In this document: piece after piece, positions 50,785 to 60,015 of the stretch
Numbering within the stretch: the first letter of the stretch is position 1
Layout of the letters: each line of letters begins with the position of its first letter
From: Terriglobales bacterium
GTDB taxonomy: Bacteria > Acidobacteriota > Terriglobia > Terriglobales > Acidobacteriaceae
NCBI GenBank assembly: GCA_035567895.1
Contig: DATMPC010000049.1
Span: 62,001-126,000, forward strand
Length of the DNA stretch: 64,000 bases
Direction: 5' to 3'
Position numbers and translations under genes: made by a program
Notes under the pieces: generated by a model
The model's input: only the letters and a program-made list of their open reading frames with translations
Told to the model about the DNA's origin: nothing
Databases searched by the model: none

Positions 50785-53700
50785 TCAGAATGTGAAGTGT
50801 GCCACGAGTTCCACCTGGCGCGGATCGTAAATCGCCTGCCCACCAGCGTTATTGCCGCTGGCGTTATTAAGTGGCAGTTGATAGGAGCCCCAGGTGTTCA
50901 GAGTATTTGTCGCGGTGTCCTGATATTGGCCGACCTTTGCGCCCGATGTACTTGGTGCGAGGAACATCGGTCCGAACTGTGTATTGATGTTCGGTCTGAA
51001 CTGCGTGTGATTGAAGAGGTTGGTCGCCTGGGCGGCCAGACTGAGGTTATATCGCTCGCCGATCTTGAAGTTCTTCTCAAGCGTTAGATTCACGTTCCAA
51101 CGGGAAGCGCTGCGAAAATCGTCGTAACTTGGCTGCGCATTTCCGTACCAGAAGTTATCCGCAACGATCTTGCCTGCAGCGGTGACGGTCCTTCCCGCGA
51201 AAGCATCTACGTTGTACTTGAGGAAGCAGCCGTTGCATGGCGTAATGGAACGCCCATCAGGCAAGGTCACAGTGGTCTTTCCGTCGTACCAATGCTGGAG
51301 TGCCTTGGGCACTTCGAGCGGCACTCCCGGCACTCGGTCGGGTAGATTGTTGAGCGGGTTGTTGATGCTGAGCGTGCCGCCGTTCTGACCTCCATTCGCG
51401 AGTGGCTCCACAAATCCACTCTGGGCAAGGAAGTTTCCTGCTACACGCCAGCCGCCGAGAAGCGTGTTGAGCACGCCTCCTTCTGTGTTCAAGAGTCTGC
51501 CGCGACCGACCGGCAGATCATACACCCAGTTCACCGCGAGGCGATGAGGCACATCGTTCGTGGAAATCTGGTTATTGAGGTGGAACTGCTCAGGGCGGAC
51601 ATAGGGATAGTAATTGTTCGTGCCATTGTTGGCGCCGTAGTCGCCGTATCCCTGATTGGTCTGGGCGTTGTACCGGCTGATAGCCATGAGTCTCGACCAT
51701 GTGTAGTTCGCGCCCATCTGGAAGCCTGCGGCAAATCGGTGGGTGACACCCACCTGCAGGGCTTTGTAGTCGGAAGTTCCGTTAGAAAGATGAACGTTGT
51801 CGCCCTGCAGCGGATACGGGAACAGGGTTTCGACGCGAGTGAGCGAGCGGTTGCGAATATTACCTCCGCCGTACGCGATGAGAGGTCCGCTGGCGGTCAC
51901 AGTACCGTTGGCGTTGTTGGTGCAGGTCTGCAAGTTCTGATAAGGATTGCAGACTGACTGAACTCCCGGGTTAATGCCCGTTGCAATATAGGCGTCTCTC
52001 CACGCTGAGAGCTGCGTCGGGTCAATTGCCTGGATGCTGTTCGTAGGTACAAAGGTTACTTCGAGATGGCGCCCGCGGGAGCCAAGGTAACCGGCCGACA
52101 CCACCCAATTCGCGCCGAAGCTCTCTTCCCAAAACGCATTCCACTGCTCCACGTAGCCATTCTTGAAGTTTCTTGGGAAGCGTCGTTGTCCGCCATAGAT
52201 CGCAGGACTGCTGGGATCCCCTCCCGGTCCGGCTACGACCGTATTCACCACAGCATTTGGATTCGAAGTATTGCTCGGATCGTTATAGAACTTGCCGACC
52301 ACTACTCCTTGAGCGTTCGTGCCATAGGGCTGACCATTCACCGCGGTAGTGAAAGGCTGTGCGCCATAGAATCCAGGACCATCGTTGAATCCGGTGTTGG
52401 AAGGAATGTAAGTTATTCCGAAGCCGCCGCGCACGACCATTGACTGATTTAACTGGTAAGCAGCGCCCACGCGAGGACCAAAATTTTTGTAATCGGTCTC
52501 CCACATATGGCGGTCGTCGGTAGTGCGTCCGGGGAAGACGATTGCGCCCTGAGTTCCGAACAGCGGATCCTTTGCATTGAGATCGATTGTGCTCAAGCGA
52601 TTAAATCGATCAGTTGGACCGGGTTGGACGTCCCAGCGGAGGCCAAGGTTTAGCGTTAGCTTGTCGGTCGCGCGCCAGTCGTTTTGCGAAAAGAGGGCAT
52701 AGTATTTCTGCGCCAGAGCAAGACGGAGCGTGAAGCCCGGACTCACGGTGAGATTACCGGCACCCAGTGCTATGGAGGCGATACTGTAGCCCTGCGTTGT
52801 GGGATCCGTAGTTGAACCTGCGTTGCCTCCGGTCGAAGTGACCTGCTGTCGCGTCAAGCTGTCTGAGGTGACGATCGAGACTGAATTGTCCACGTCAATG
52901 TAGTTGGATAGCAGCACGCGATACGTTCCGCCAAACTTATGCGTCCAGCGTCCACGACTCCATGTGAGGCTTCCATTGGCGTCGGTATTGGTCTGTCGCT
53001 CGTGCTTGTGCAGTGAAGAAGTATTGTTCAGTGGGTTAATTTTGCCGCTGATATTGAAATTGGGTGGTACACCGGGAATCACGTTCAGCTTCGACACCAG
53101 AGGTGAGATTCCGAATTGACCGTAGTCATATCCAGGAAATTCATCGGACGCATTATCGGCTTCGATTCTGTTCATGCCCACGCGCGCATCAAGAACCAAT
53201 TTGGGAGAGATGACAAAGGTGTCCCCGAGCGCTGTGTACCAGTTATTGTCCTCCTGCTGATTTCCGACAAATTCATTCGGAACGTGGTACTGATTATCGG
53301 GACCATACGAACGAGGTGTCTGAATGGTTCCTTTCTGCAAACCATAGGTTCCGTATAGGTAGTGCTTTCCAAGGTGATGATCCAGACGTGTATTCGCTAC
53401 GTCCTTTACGAAGGGCTGGTTAGCCTGGAAGAAGAAATTATTTGTGTTCAGAATAGGATCGTCAGGAGCGCGGTTAGCTTTGGGATAGGCGTTGATGATC
53501 GCCATGCCAAACGGATCGAGCTGTGCGCTGCCTGCGGGAGAGGTCCTCAGATCGCATGGAAGTTGAGTACGGGTAAATGCTGTGCTTCCCGCCGCCGGTG
53601 GTGCGACCTTAAGAAAGGGATCGAAAATCTTGAGAAGCAGCGGTGACCCGGTACCCGTCTTTGCTACTGCCGTGTTGCAGAAATTACCGAGTCGTTCCTG

Positions 53701-54723
53701 ATCTGTCGGCACCGTTCTGGTGTATTGCAGCGCGCGGTGAAACCGCAGCCCTTCATAGCTGACGAAGAAAAATGTCTTGTCTTTGAAAACCGGCCCCCCC
53801 ACCGCACCGCTGAAGCTATTGGATTTGAACGATGCTCTGGGCAGACCTTGGAAGTTATTGAGAAACGTGTTGGCATTAAGGGCGTCATTGCGCATGCGAT
53901 AACCGCCGGAGCCATGAAATTGATTCGTGCCGCTCTTAGTCGTGAAGACGACAACGCCTTGCGCGCGTCCGTACTCCGCCGAGTAGTTATTGGTGATAGT
54001 GCGCACTTCCTGCAGGGCGTCCATGTTGGGAAGAACAGCCGTTTCGTTCCACGCTGAGCCCTGGATGCTTACGCCATCAAGCTGAATGTCATTGGAAAAT
54101 GCCGCCCCGCCTGCGATGCCTACGGCTGAGGCCTGGCGCCGACCGTCGATCCCGATTCCGAAAGACGTCGTGCTTTGGGTATCGCCAAATGGTCCGCGTG
54201 GTACTACGCCGGCCTGGAGCGCGGCATAGTTGAACGCGTTATGAGTCAAGTTGGGAATTGCGTCGATCGTGATCCGATCGGTGATGCCCTGTACCGTCGC
54301 GTTGCTGGTTTGAAGCTCGACAGCATCAGAGCTCACGCGAACCGTTTCAACGTTCGATCCCATCTTCAACGCAATAGCGAGCTTCACCGTCTGACCGGTG
54401 GTCACCGAGATGTTCGTGGCGCTGTATTTCGCAAAGCCAGTGCCGGCCGGCTCCACGTTCACCGTGTATGTGCCCGGTGCAAGATAAGGAACAGTAAAGG
54501 TTCCTGAGGAGTCTGAGACGGTCGTTGTGGGCACATTCGTTTCCTGACTGACGACCACTACGTTGGCACCCGGAACAACGGCTCCGCTGGGATCAGTCAC
54601 GGTTCCCAGAATGGTTCCGGACTTGATCTGCCCGAATGCTACCGCGCAGCAGAGCATACTAAAGATGAACAGCCCAAATAGTTTTTTGGTGCTATGCGTT
54701 GCGATTGCCTGGATCGCCGGCAT
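50785..54723 (-). CDS. TonB-dependent receptor with carboxypeptidase-regulatory-like domain
   Basis: A 1312-residue outer-membrane protein. After a signal peptide (residues 6-32, LFGLFIFSMLCCAVAFGQ) a beta-sandwich CarboxypepD_reg-like domain follows (GTILGTVTDPSGAVVPGANV to YTVNVEPAG, about 33-120). The plug domain (about 130-270) has ITDRITIDAIPNL and YGRAQGVVVFTTKSG, and the rest is a large beta barrel ending in PRQVELVAHFTF. ATG 54723 is preceded by GGAGGAGG; a longer frame runs to 54807. Such OmpA-like receptors are abundant in Acidobacteriota and probably take up glycans or other large molecules; the ligand is unknown. Confidence 0.9.
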   Translation of the reverse strand: MPAIQAIATHSTKKLFGLFIFSMLCCAVAFGQIKSGTILGTVTDPSGAVVPGANVVVVSQETNVPTTTVSDSSGTFTVPYLAPGTYTVNVEPAGTGFAKYSATNISVTTGQTVKLAIALKMGSNVETVRVSSDAVELQTSNATVQGITDRITIDAIPNLTHNAFNYAALQAGVVPRGPFGDTQSTTSFGIGIDGRRQASAVGIAGGAAFSNDIQLDGVSIQGSAWNETAVLPNMDALQEVRTITNNYSAEYGRAQGVVVFTTKSGTNQFHGSGGYRMRNDALNANTFLNNFQGLPRASFKSNSFSGAVGGPVFKDKTFFFVSYEGLRFHRALQYTRTVPTDQERLGNFCNTAVAKTGTGSPLLLKIFDPFLKVAPPAAGSTAFTRTQLPCDLRTSPAGSAQLDPFGMAIINAYPKANRAPDDPILNTNNFFFQANQPFVKDVANTRLDHHLGKHYLYGTYGLQKGTIQTPRSYGPDNQYHVPNEFVGNQQEDNNWYTALGDTFVISPKLVLDARVGMNRIEADNASDEFPGYDYGQFGISPLVSKLNVIPGVPPNFNISGKINPLNNTSSLHKHERQTNTDANGSLTWSRGRWTHKFGGTYRVLLSNYIDVDNSVSIVTSDSLTRQQVTSTGGNAGSTTDPTTQGYSIASIALGAGNLTVSPGFTLRLALAQKYYALFSQNDWRATDKLTLNLGLRWDVQPGPTDRFNRLSTIDLNAKDPLFGTQGAIVFPGRTTDDRHMWETDYKNFGPRVGAAYQLNQSMVVRGGFGITYIPSNTGFNDGPGFYGAQPFTTAVNGQPYGTNAQGVVVGKFYNDPSNTSNPNAVVNTVVAGPGGDPSSPAIYGGQRRFPRNFKNGYVEQWNAFWEESFGANWVVSAGYLGSRGRHLEVTFVPTNSIQAIDPTQLSAWRDAYIATGINPGVQSVCNPYQNLQTCTNNANGTVTASGPLIAYGGGNIRNRSLTRVETLFPYPLQGDNVHLSNGTSDYKALQVGVTHRFAAGFQMGANYTWSRLMAISRYNAQTNQGYGDYGANNGTNNYYPYVRPEQFHLNNQISTNDVPHRLAVNWVYDLPVGRGRLLNTEGGVLNTLLGGWRVAGNFLAQSGFVEPLANGGQNGGTLSINNPLNNLPDRVPGVPLEVPKALQHWYDGKTTVTLPDGRSITPCNGCFLKYNVDAFAGRTVTAAGKIVADNFWYGNAQPSYDDFRSASRWNVNLTLEKNFKIGERYNLSLAAQATNLFNHTQFRPNINTQFGPMFLAPSTSGAKVGQYQDTATNTLNTWGSYQLPLNNASGNNAGGQAIYDPRQVELVAHFTF

Positions 54724-54913
54724 TGTGATTCCTCCTCCACTTCCTGGTGGAACGTTCTTACGAAGACTGACGCAGGGGCCTGTTTTTTGAAATAAAACGC
54801 CAAACACTGCAGGGGAGTAATTTTTTGTGGCCGAGACGTTATACGAAGACGATGCGCGAATTCAATCCCAAAAATATCCGTTTCGAGATGCAAAACGCTT
54901 CGGATAGATAGGC

Positions 54914-55654
54914 TTACCGAAACACAAGGTGCGCTACGCGGGACTCGAGGTTCCAATAGATCATCGCGAGGGCCGTAAGGTCGAAGGCGGTGTGTGCGCA
55001 CATCAGCATGAAAATGCGGCGAGTGCGCGCGTAAATCGTGCCGAGAACGAGCCCGACGATCATGGCCTGCCCGGCTCCGATGACACCTTGATTAGCAAGG
55101 TGTCCAACCGCAAACCATAGAGACGTGAGGATCACAATCGCGGTCTTTCCGATAGCCCTGGTGCCGAGCAGCTTTTCCAGACGCTCGAACATGAATCCGC
55201 GGTAGATGGTTTCTTCTCCGAAGCCGGCGGCAAACATCATCCATACTGCGCCGGGAAGCGCGGCTCTGTTGCCCGCCAGATAGTGGTATGCATGATTGAT
55301 CGGATCGGCGCCGAACAGCGGCAGGACGATTGCCTTCAGCAGGAACTTCAACGAAAAGCCGAAAGCGATGCCCACGACAGCGGCACCAATCCAGCTGCTG
55401 GGCCGCACGTATCCAATCTCGCGCCAAGGGGTTCGCGACAACCGCATCCACAGCAGTATTAACAACGCGCCGACTGGCAGCATCACGTTGCCGAATGAAA
55501 TATTGCCGGTGAGGAGAATGGCAAGAATCGCCAGAATTCCAAGCGGCCCGAACCCTCGCAACTCCGCGGCCAAACCACCTTCTGGTGGCTGCTCGGCCGG
55601 CAGTTGTGCAGGCTGAAGAACGCGCTCCGAAAGCTGTGGCCAGTCTCCTGTCAT
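54914..55654 (-). CDS. CPBP-family intramembrane glutamic/metalloprotease
   Basis: A 246-residue protein with about seven hydrophobic segments. The active-site motifs are FGEETIYRGFMFERL (EExxxR) near residue 146, FAVGHLANQG (second motif, His) and CAHTAFDLTAL (third, His). Family members include Rce1-type CAAX proteases. ATG 55654 after GGAG is chosen; the frame is open further upstream (to 55828), but that part overlaps the divergent gene. The substrate is unknown. Confidence 0.9.
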   Translation of the reverse strand: MTGDWPQLSERVLQPAQLPAEQPPEGGLAAELRGFGPLGILAILAILLTGNISFGNVMLPVGALLILLWMRLSRTPWREIGYVRPSSWIGAAVVGIAFGFSLKFLLKAIVLPLFGADPINHAYHYLAGNRAALPGAVWMMFAAGFGEETIYRGFMFERLEKLLGTRAIGKTAIVILTSLWFAVGHLANQGVIGAGQAMIVGLVLGTIYARTRRIFMLMCAHTAFDLTALAMIYWNLESRVAHLVFR

Positions 55655-55817
55655 GATGCACTCCGCGAAGCAGGGAGTGTTAACCCGACGATTGCTTGCT
55701 TGCCCTGAACTATAGATGACTACGAACGCAGCCCAAGGGCAGTTCCCATGAACCCGTATCAATGGATTTTGAGCAAGTGTGGGCCGGTCCCACATTCCCC
55801 AACCTATAATCGCGACG

Positions 55818-57053
55818 ATGGCGAGCACTTCTTCATCCCGTCCGTCAGAACAGTTCGCACTTCGCCTGGACCGGCAGGATCCTTATCTTCGCGTTCTTTG
55901 CGTGAATGTATATGTCCGCGATCAAGATCGAAGTTTGCGTTTCTATGTGGATCAGCTTAAATTCCGCCTCGTGGTCGATCAAAGCTATGAATCAGGAGAT
56001 CGCTGGGTAGCAGTTGCTCCGCCGGACGGCGCGACCATTCTTGCCCTTTACGCTCCCAAGCCAGGCTCGAAGGAGCACAAGCTTATCGGACGCTCGCGAG
56101 ACGTGGTGTTCGTCACCGAGGATGTCATTGCCAAGTTCCATGAATGGACCGAGAGCGGCGTCCACTTTTACCATCCGCCGCAGACCACTCTTTGGGGCGG
56201 CATTTTCACCCGCTTCGACGATCCCGACGGCAACTCCTTCGCACTCGTAGGCAAGGACGACTTCGTTCGCGAGATCGAAGCCGAGCGCCGCGCGGCCGCA
56301 GAGAAGCTGGAGGCGGAACGCCGCGCAGCCCAGGAACTCGAAATCGCAAAGCAAGTGCAGGCGAGGCTATTTCCGCAGAGTCGTCCGCCGCTGCAAACGC
56401 TGGACTATGCGGGAGTATGCGTGCAAGCGCGTCAAGTTGGAGGAGACTACTACGATTTCATCCACCTCGGCCACGAGCGCGTGGGGATCATCATCGGCGA
56501 CATCTCCGGAAAAGGCATAGCAGGCGCGCTGTTGATGGCGAACTTTCAGGCCAACCTGCGTAGTCAGAGTCCGATCGCCTTGGATCAGCCGGAACGATTT
56601 CTGCGATCGGTGAATGAGCTCTTTTACAAGAACACCACCGACAGCGCCTATGCCACGCTCTTCTTTGCCGAATATGACGACAGTCTCCGCCGGTTGCGGT
56701 ACGCCAATTGCGGGCACTACTCTGCGCTCCTACTCAGAGGGGATCACACTTTGGAGCGGCTAGACTCGACGTGCACAGTGCTGGGACTCTTCCCGGAATG
56801 GGAGTGCTCGATTGAGGAGCGGCTGCTGTGCTCCGGCGACACACTTCTGCTATACACCGATGGAATCACAGAGTCATCAAACGAAGCAGACGAGGAGTTC
56901 GGAGAGGAGCGTCTGATTGAAGCCTTGCGGCGGCACAGCGAGCTGCCGGCAGAGCGTATGCTCACTGCCATCGTCGACGAGGTTCGGCAGTTTAACGCCC
57001 ACGAACAACAGGATGATCTAACGTTAATCGTGGCGAAGTGCATTGCAGATTAG
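55818..57053 (+). CDS. VOC-domain / PP2C (SpoIIE-RsbU) phosphatase fusion
   Basis: A 411-residue protein. Residues 25-140 form a glyoxalase/VOC domain (RVLCVNVYVRDQDRSLRFYV, then TRFDDPDGNSFALVGKD). A charged coiled coil of EAERRAA repeats links it (about 150-175) to a SpoIIE-type Ser/Thr phosphatase with GGDYYDF, GDISGKGIAGALLMAN, NCGHYSALLL, YTDGITESSN and QQDDLTLIVAK. The metal-binding Asp residues are intact. It likely dephosphorylates an anti-anti-sigma factor, with the VOC domain as sensor. ATG 55818 is chosen; an in-frame ATG at 55779 is less likely. The end overlaps the TonB remnant. Confidence 0.9.
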   Translation: MASTSSSRPSEQFALRLDRQDPYLRVLCVNVYVRDQDRSLRFYVDQLKFRLVVDQSYESGDRWVAVAPPDGATILALYAPKPGSKEHKLIGRSRDVVFVTEDVIAKFHEWTESGVHFYHPPQTTLWGGIFTRFDDPDGNSFALVGKDDFVREIEAERRAAAEKLEAERRAAQELEIAKQVQARLFPQSRPPLQTLDYAGVCVQARQVGGDYYDFIHLGHERVGIIIGDISGKGIAGALLMANFQANLRSQSPIALDQPERFLRSVNELFYKNTTDSAYATLFFAEYDDSLRRLRYANCGHYSALLLRGDHTLERLDSTCTVLGLFPEWECSIEERLLCSGDTLLLYTDGITESSNEADEEFGEERLIEALRRHSELPAERMLTAIVDEVRQFNAHEQQDDLTLIVAKCIAD

Positions 57054-57318
57054 ACTTGGACTATCGGTGTTAACATCGTTCATCCCTTGTATCTTCACTC
57101 TGAATACTCGATTGAGCCGAGAGTTTGCTTTAACCGAGCGCGTGAAACTGGAAGGCATCGCGCAGGCGTTCAATGCGCTCAATCACCGGAATAATCTGAT
57201 CCCCATCGCTACCTGGAGCACGGGCGCTTACCCGGCGAATCCGAATGCTTCGTTCGGACAGCCCACAGCTGTTGGCGATCCGCGCAGCGTGCAATTAGCG
57301 GCGCGAATTACGTTTTAG
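57054..57318 (+). pseudogene. 3' remnant of a second TonB-dependent receptor gene
   Basis: The last 75 or so residues of an outer-membrane TonB receptor barrel are readable: FTLNTRLSREFALTERVKLE, AFNALNHRNN, ASFGQPTAVGDPRSVQLA and a terminal RITF, the usual C-terminus of this class. Nothing upstream in frame fits a receptor; the 3' end of the phosphatase gene replaces it. So the receptor has lost its 5' part by deletion or recombination at about 57050. The sialidase-like gene follows 21 bases later. Confidence 0.7.
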
Positions 57319-57339
57319 AGCAAGAGGAGTTAAGTAATC

Positions 57340-58663
57340 GTGATTGTCCTGGCCGCACTTGCGGTCCTGCATTTTTGTATCGCCCTCAGCCGACGCGCCT
57401 TATCGCGAGCCACAAATCGCCAGCTCGTCCAAGCTGGTGGCGCTTACGTTCGGTTCTGCCAACTCCATATATGTCCAGACTTCGACCAATCAGGGAGAGA
57501 GTTTTTCCGCGCCGGTCAAAGTTAGTCAGATGAACGTTCTGCCACTTAGCCGGCACCGCGGACCGCATATCGCGATCTCGGAATCCACACTTATCGTCAC
57601 CGCGGTTGCAGGAAATGCGGAGGCTACTGGAAGCCATGCGCACGGTCTTGCCTCCGATGGCGATCTCTACGCCTGGCGTTCGACAGACGGAGGAAAATCC
57701 TGGTCTAAGGGAGCCCGGATCAACGAGGTTGCAGCCTCAGCGAGAGAAGGGCTCCACGCGCTTGCCGCAGATGGAGGTGGCAATATCTTTGCCGTGTGGC
57801 TCGACTTGCGCGATGGCGGTACCGAGCTTTACGGATCTCTTTCGCGCGACTCGGGAGCGACGTGGTCTGCAAATGTTCCGGTCTACAAGTCTCCGGACGG
57901 ACACATCTGTGAGTGTTGCCATCCATCCGCCGCTTATTCGAATGACGGCACGCTTGATGTGATGTGGAGAAACTGTCTCGGAGGATCTCGTGACTTGTAC
58001 ATTGCTCACTCGCGCGATGGAAGGACCTTTGGCCAGCCTGAGAAGCTCGGCCTCGGTACCTGGAAGATGGATGCGTGCCCGATGGACGGAGGCGGGCTAA
58101 CGCACAGCAAGGGCAAAGCCATCACTGCCTGGCGCCGTGAAGCCGACCTCTTTCTAGCTGAACCGGGAAAGGCAGAAACAAAAATCGGCCGGGGACGGGA
58201 CATCGCTGTGGCCGCAAACATGGACAAGGTCTACGCGCTCTGGATTGAGGACAGCCAACTTAAACTTTGGGTCAACGGAAAGACTGAAATTCTGGCGGAA
58301 TCAGCTGCGTTCCCCAGCGTGAAAACGCTCCCGGGCGGAGGCGCTGTTGCTGCGTGGGAACAAGACGGGGAATCTCAATCCAGCGGTTGCCATGAAGGTC
58401 GTTGTTCCGGCTATCATCTAGCCGCCCGCGAGACCGGGAAGCTTATCTTCCAGCATCGAAAAGCGCGAATCAGCAGCCTAAGGAGGGCCTCGCCTTGTCA
58501 GGCTCATCTTAGCGTTTTTCTACCGATTAAAGCAGAAAGCCCTCCGGCGGCGCTCGTCCTTGAGTGCAAGGGTCACGCGGCTGGAGGGCACGTCCGTAAG
58601 ACCGGGCTGGCCGAGTCCCCACGGTTTGTCCATGACCGGAAATATCTTGCAGTCGCGCGGTGA
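57340..58663 (+). pseudogene. Sialidase/BNR-repeat-like secreted protein, probably frameshifted
   Basis: The body in the second frame has six-bladed-propeller Asp-box features: STDGGKSWSKG, SRDSGATWSAN, SRDGRTFGQPE. It also has a CECCHP motif and LASDGDLYAWR. The N-terminal signal peptide is in another frame: GTG 57340 after AGGAG reads VIVLAALAVLHF. One base too many in the five-T run at 57372-57376 breaks the frame; removing it joins it to SPSADAPYREPQ and so restores a signal peptide. The C-terminus after about 58370 also looks unnatural. It may be a pseudogene, a phase variant or a sequencing error. Confidence 0.6.
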
Positions 58664-59412
58664 GACGTTTGCGCGCCAAGAAACGCCTGCTGCCCACACA
58701 TAGCCGTCAACTTGTGCCATAGGCACTGTTGTTGCACCGAGTGCAGATTACTGAGTGCGTGTATGTCGAGTTCTGTTTCGGGAGGTTTGAATGAAAGCGA
58801 TCCAGCTTAATTCACTGGTGTTCGCGGAACAGCGAATTTATCAGTGAATCTAACAGTGAATTTTTTCTCGAAAGGGTGGCGAGCAACGGACGAATCCGCG
58901 CAACCGCCTGCCGCGCCACGGATTAGATGAAATTCCCATTCTGGTCCGCCACCCGGAACAGTGAATAACAGTGAATAAGCAGTGAACTCTGCAATTCGCA
59001 ATCCGTTGCTCGCCTCGACAACGATCTTGTCGTCTCCATCCGTCTCATCAGACTCTCTCCTCGAGAATTGACCGATTTCTGTTGATTTTCAATCGTGGCA
59101 CCAGCGAAAGTAGATAGTTGGAGAATATAGAGCGAACATCGCCGACTAACCATACCACGAACCCATTCGCTTGCGAAGCAAAAAAGAGTTCCTCGCGAGA
59201 TGCAATTTATTTCTTACTTGCGCTCGGCCGAACTTCGCGGTAGCAGGAAATCAAGAGCTGAATTAGACCAGGACCCAAGGAGCGATCGTTAGATGGCAGG
59301 GAACTTTTTGCCTTCTCGCGGCATTACCAGTGTTGTGGATGAACGCAACCGGAAATCGTGCAAGATGCGAGGCTGGCGTTCGTTCTAGACTCGAGGCGAT
59401 CAGCGATTGGCG
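58664..59412. repeat. Gene-free region with AACAGTGAA-type repeats
   Basis: This 749-base gap between the sialidase-like gene and the sigma factor gene shows no convincing CDS. Units of the form AACAGTGAA or CAGTGAATA occur at about 58840-58860 and 58958-58985. A 12-bp inverted repeat pairs GGCGAGCAACGG (58878) with CCGTTGCTCGCC (59004). The arrangement of short repeated units resembles the 184-bp repeats (CCCTGTTA units), but direct sequence identity with them is weak. The minus-strand frame 58807-59001 is probably incidental. Confidence 0.55.
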
Positions 59413-60015
59413 ATGAATCGTACGTCTGACACTAGCGCGGAGAGGCCGGCGACTGCGGGCAGCGATGAGCTGTTGATGCTCGCGTTTTGCCGGGGCTCGA
59501 AAGAGGCTTTCGCCGAATTGTTCTCGCGTTACCAGCAACCGCTGTTTGGATTCTTTCGGCGGCGTCTTGCCGATTCGGCGCAGGCGGAGGAGTTGACGCA
59601 AGAAACCTTCCTGGCTGTACTTCGCGCTTCGGCCCGTTATGAACCCTCCGCGTTGTTCCGAACCTATCTTTATGCGATTGCTCTGAAGATCTTACGCGCC
59701 TATCGCCGCAAGGCAGCCTTCCGCGCCACGTTCCTGGGAGTGGCTGGATCGCGCGAGCCGGTTTCGGAACCTGCCACTCATGCTGAGGTTTTTCTGCGGG
59801 AGGCGGTCGGAAAGCTGGAGCGCCTCGATCGGGAGGTTCTGTTGTTGCGTGAGTTCGAGCAGCTAAGCTACGCGGAAATTGCGGAGGTTTTGCGTTTGCC
59901 GGTGAACACGGTTCGATCGCGCCTGTTTCGTGCGCGTATGGCTCTGCGCGATCTGCTGGCTGCGCCTGTTCCCAAATCGGCCTCAGAGATGACGCCGTCG
60001 GAGGAGCGTGTATGA
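59413..60015 (+). CDS. ECF-family RNA polymerase sigma factor
   Basis: A 200-residue extracytoplasmic-function sigma factor. Region 2 is RGSKEAFAELFSRYQQPLFG and AEELTQETFLAVLR; region 4 is DREVLLLREFEQLSYAEIAE and LPVNTVRSRLFRARMALR. It has no sigma 1.1 or 3 regions. ATG 59413 is chosen over a TTG at 59407. The following gene overlaps by four bases (ATGA) and encodes the likely anti-sigma partner. Confidence 0.94.
   Translation: MNRTSDTSAERPATAGSDELLMLAFCRGSKEAFAELFSRYQQPLFGFFRRRLADSAQAEELTQETFLAVLRASARYEPSALFRTYLYAIALKILRAYRRKAAFRATFLGVAGSREPVSEPATHAEVFLREAVGKLERLDREVLLLREFEQLSYAEIAEVLRLPVNTVRSRLFRARMALRDLLAAPVPKSASEMTPSEERV

Noticed and set aside
58520-58726. 68-codon minus-strand frame after the sialidase-like gene
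   Set aside because: No family resemblance, no ribosome site and overlap with the long plus-strand frame; support is too weak.
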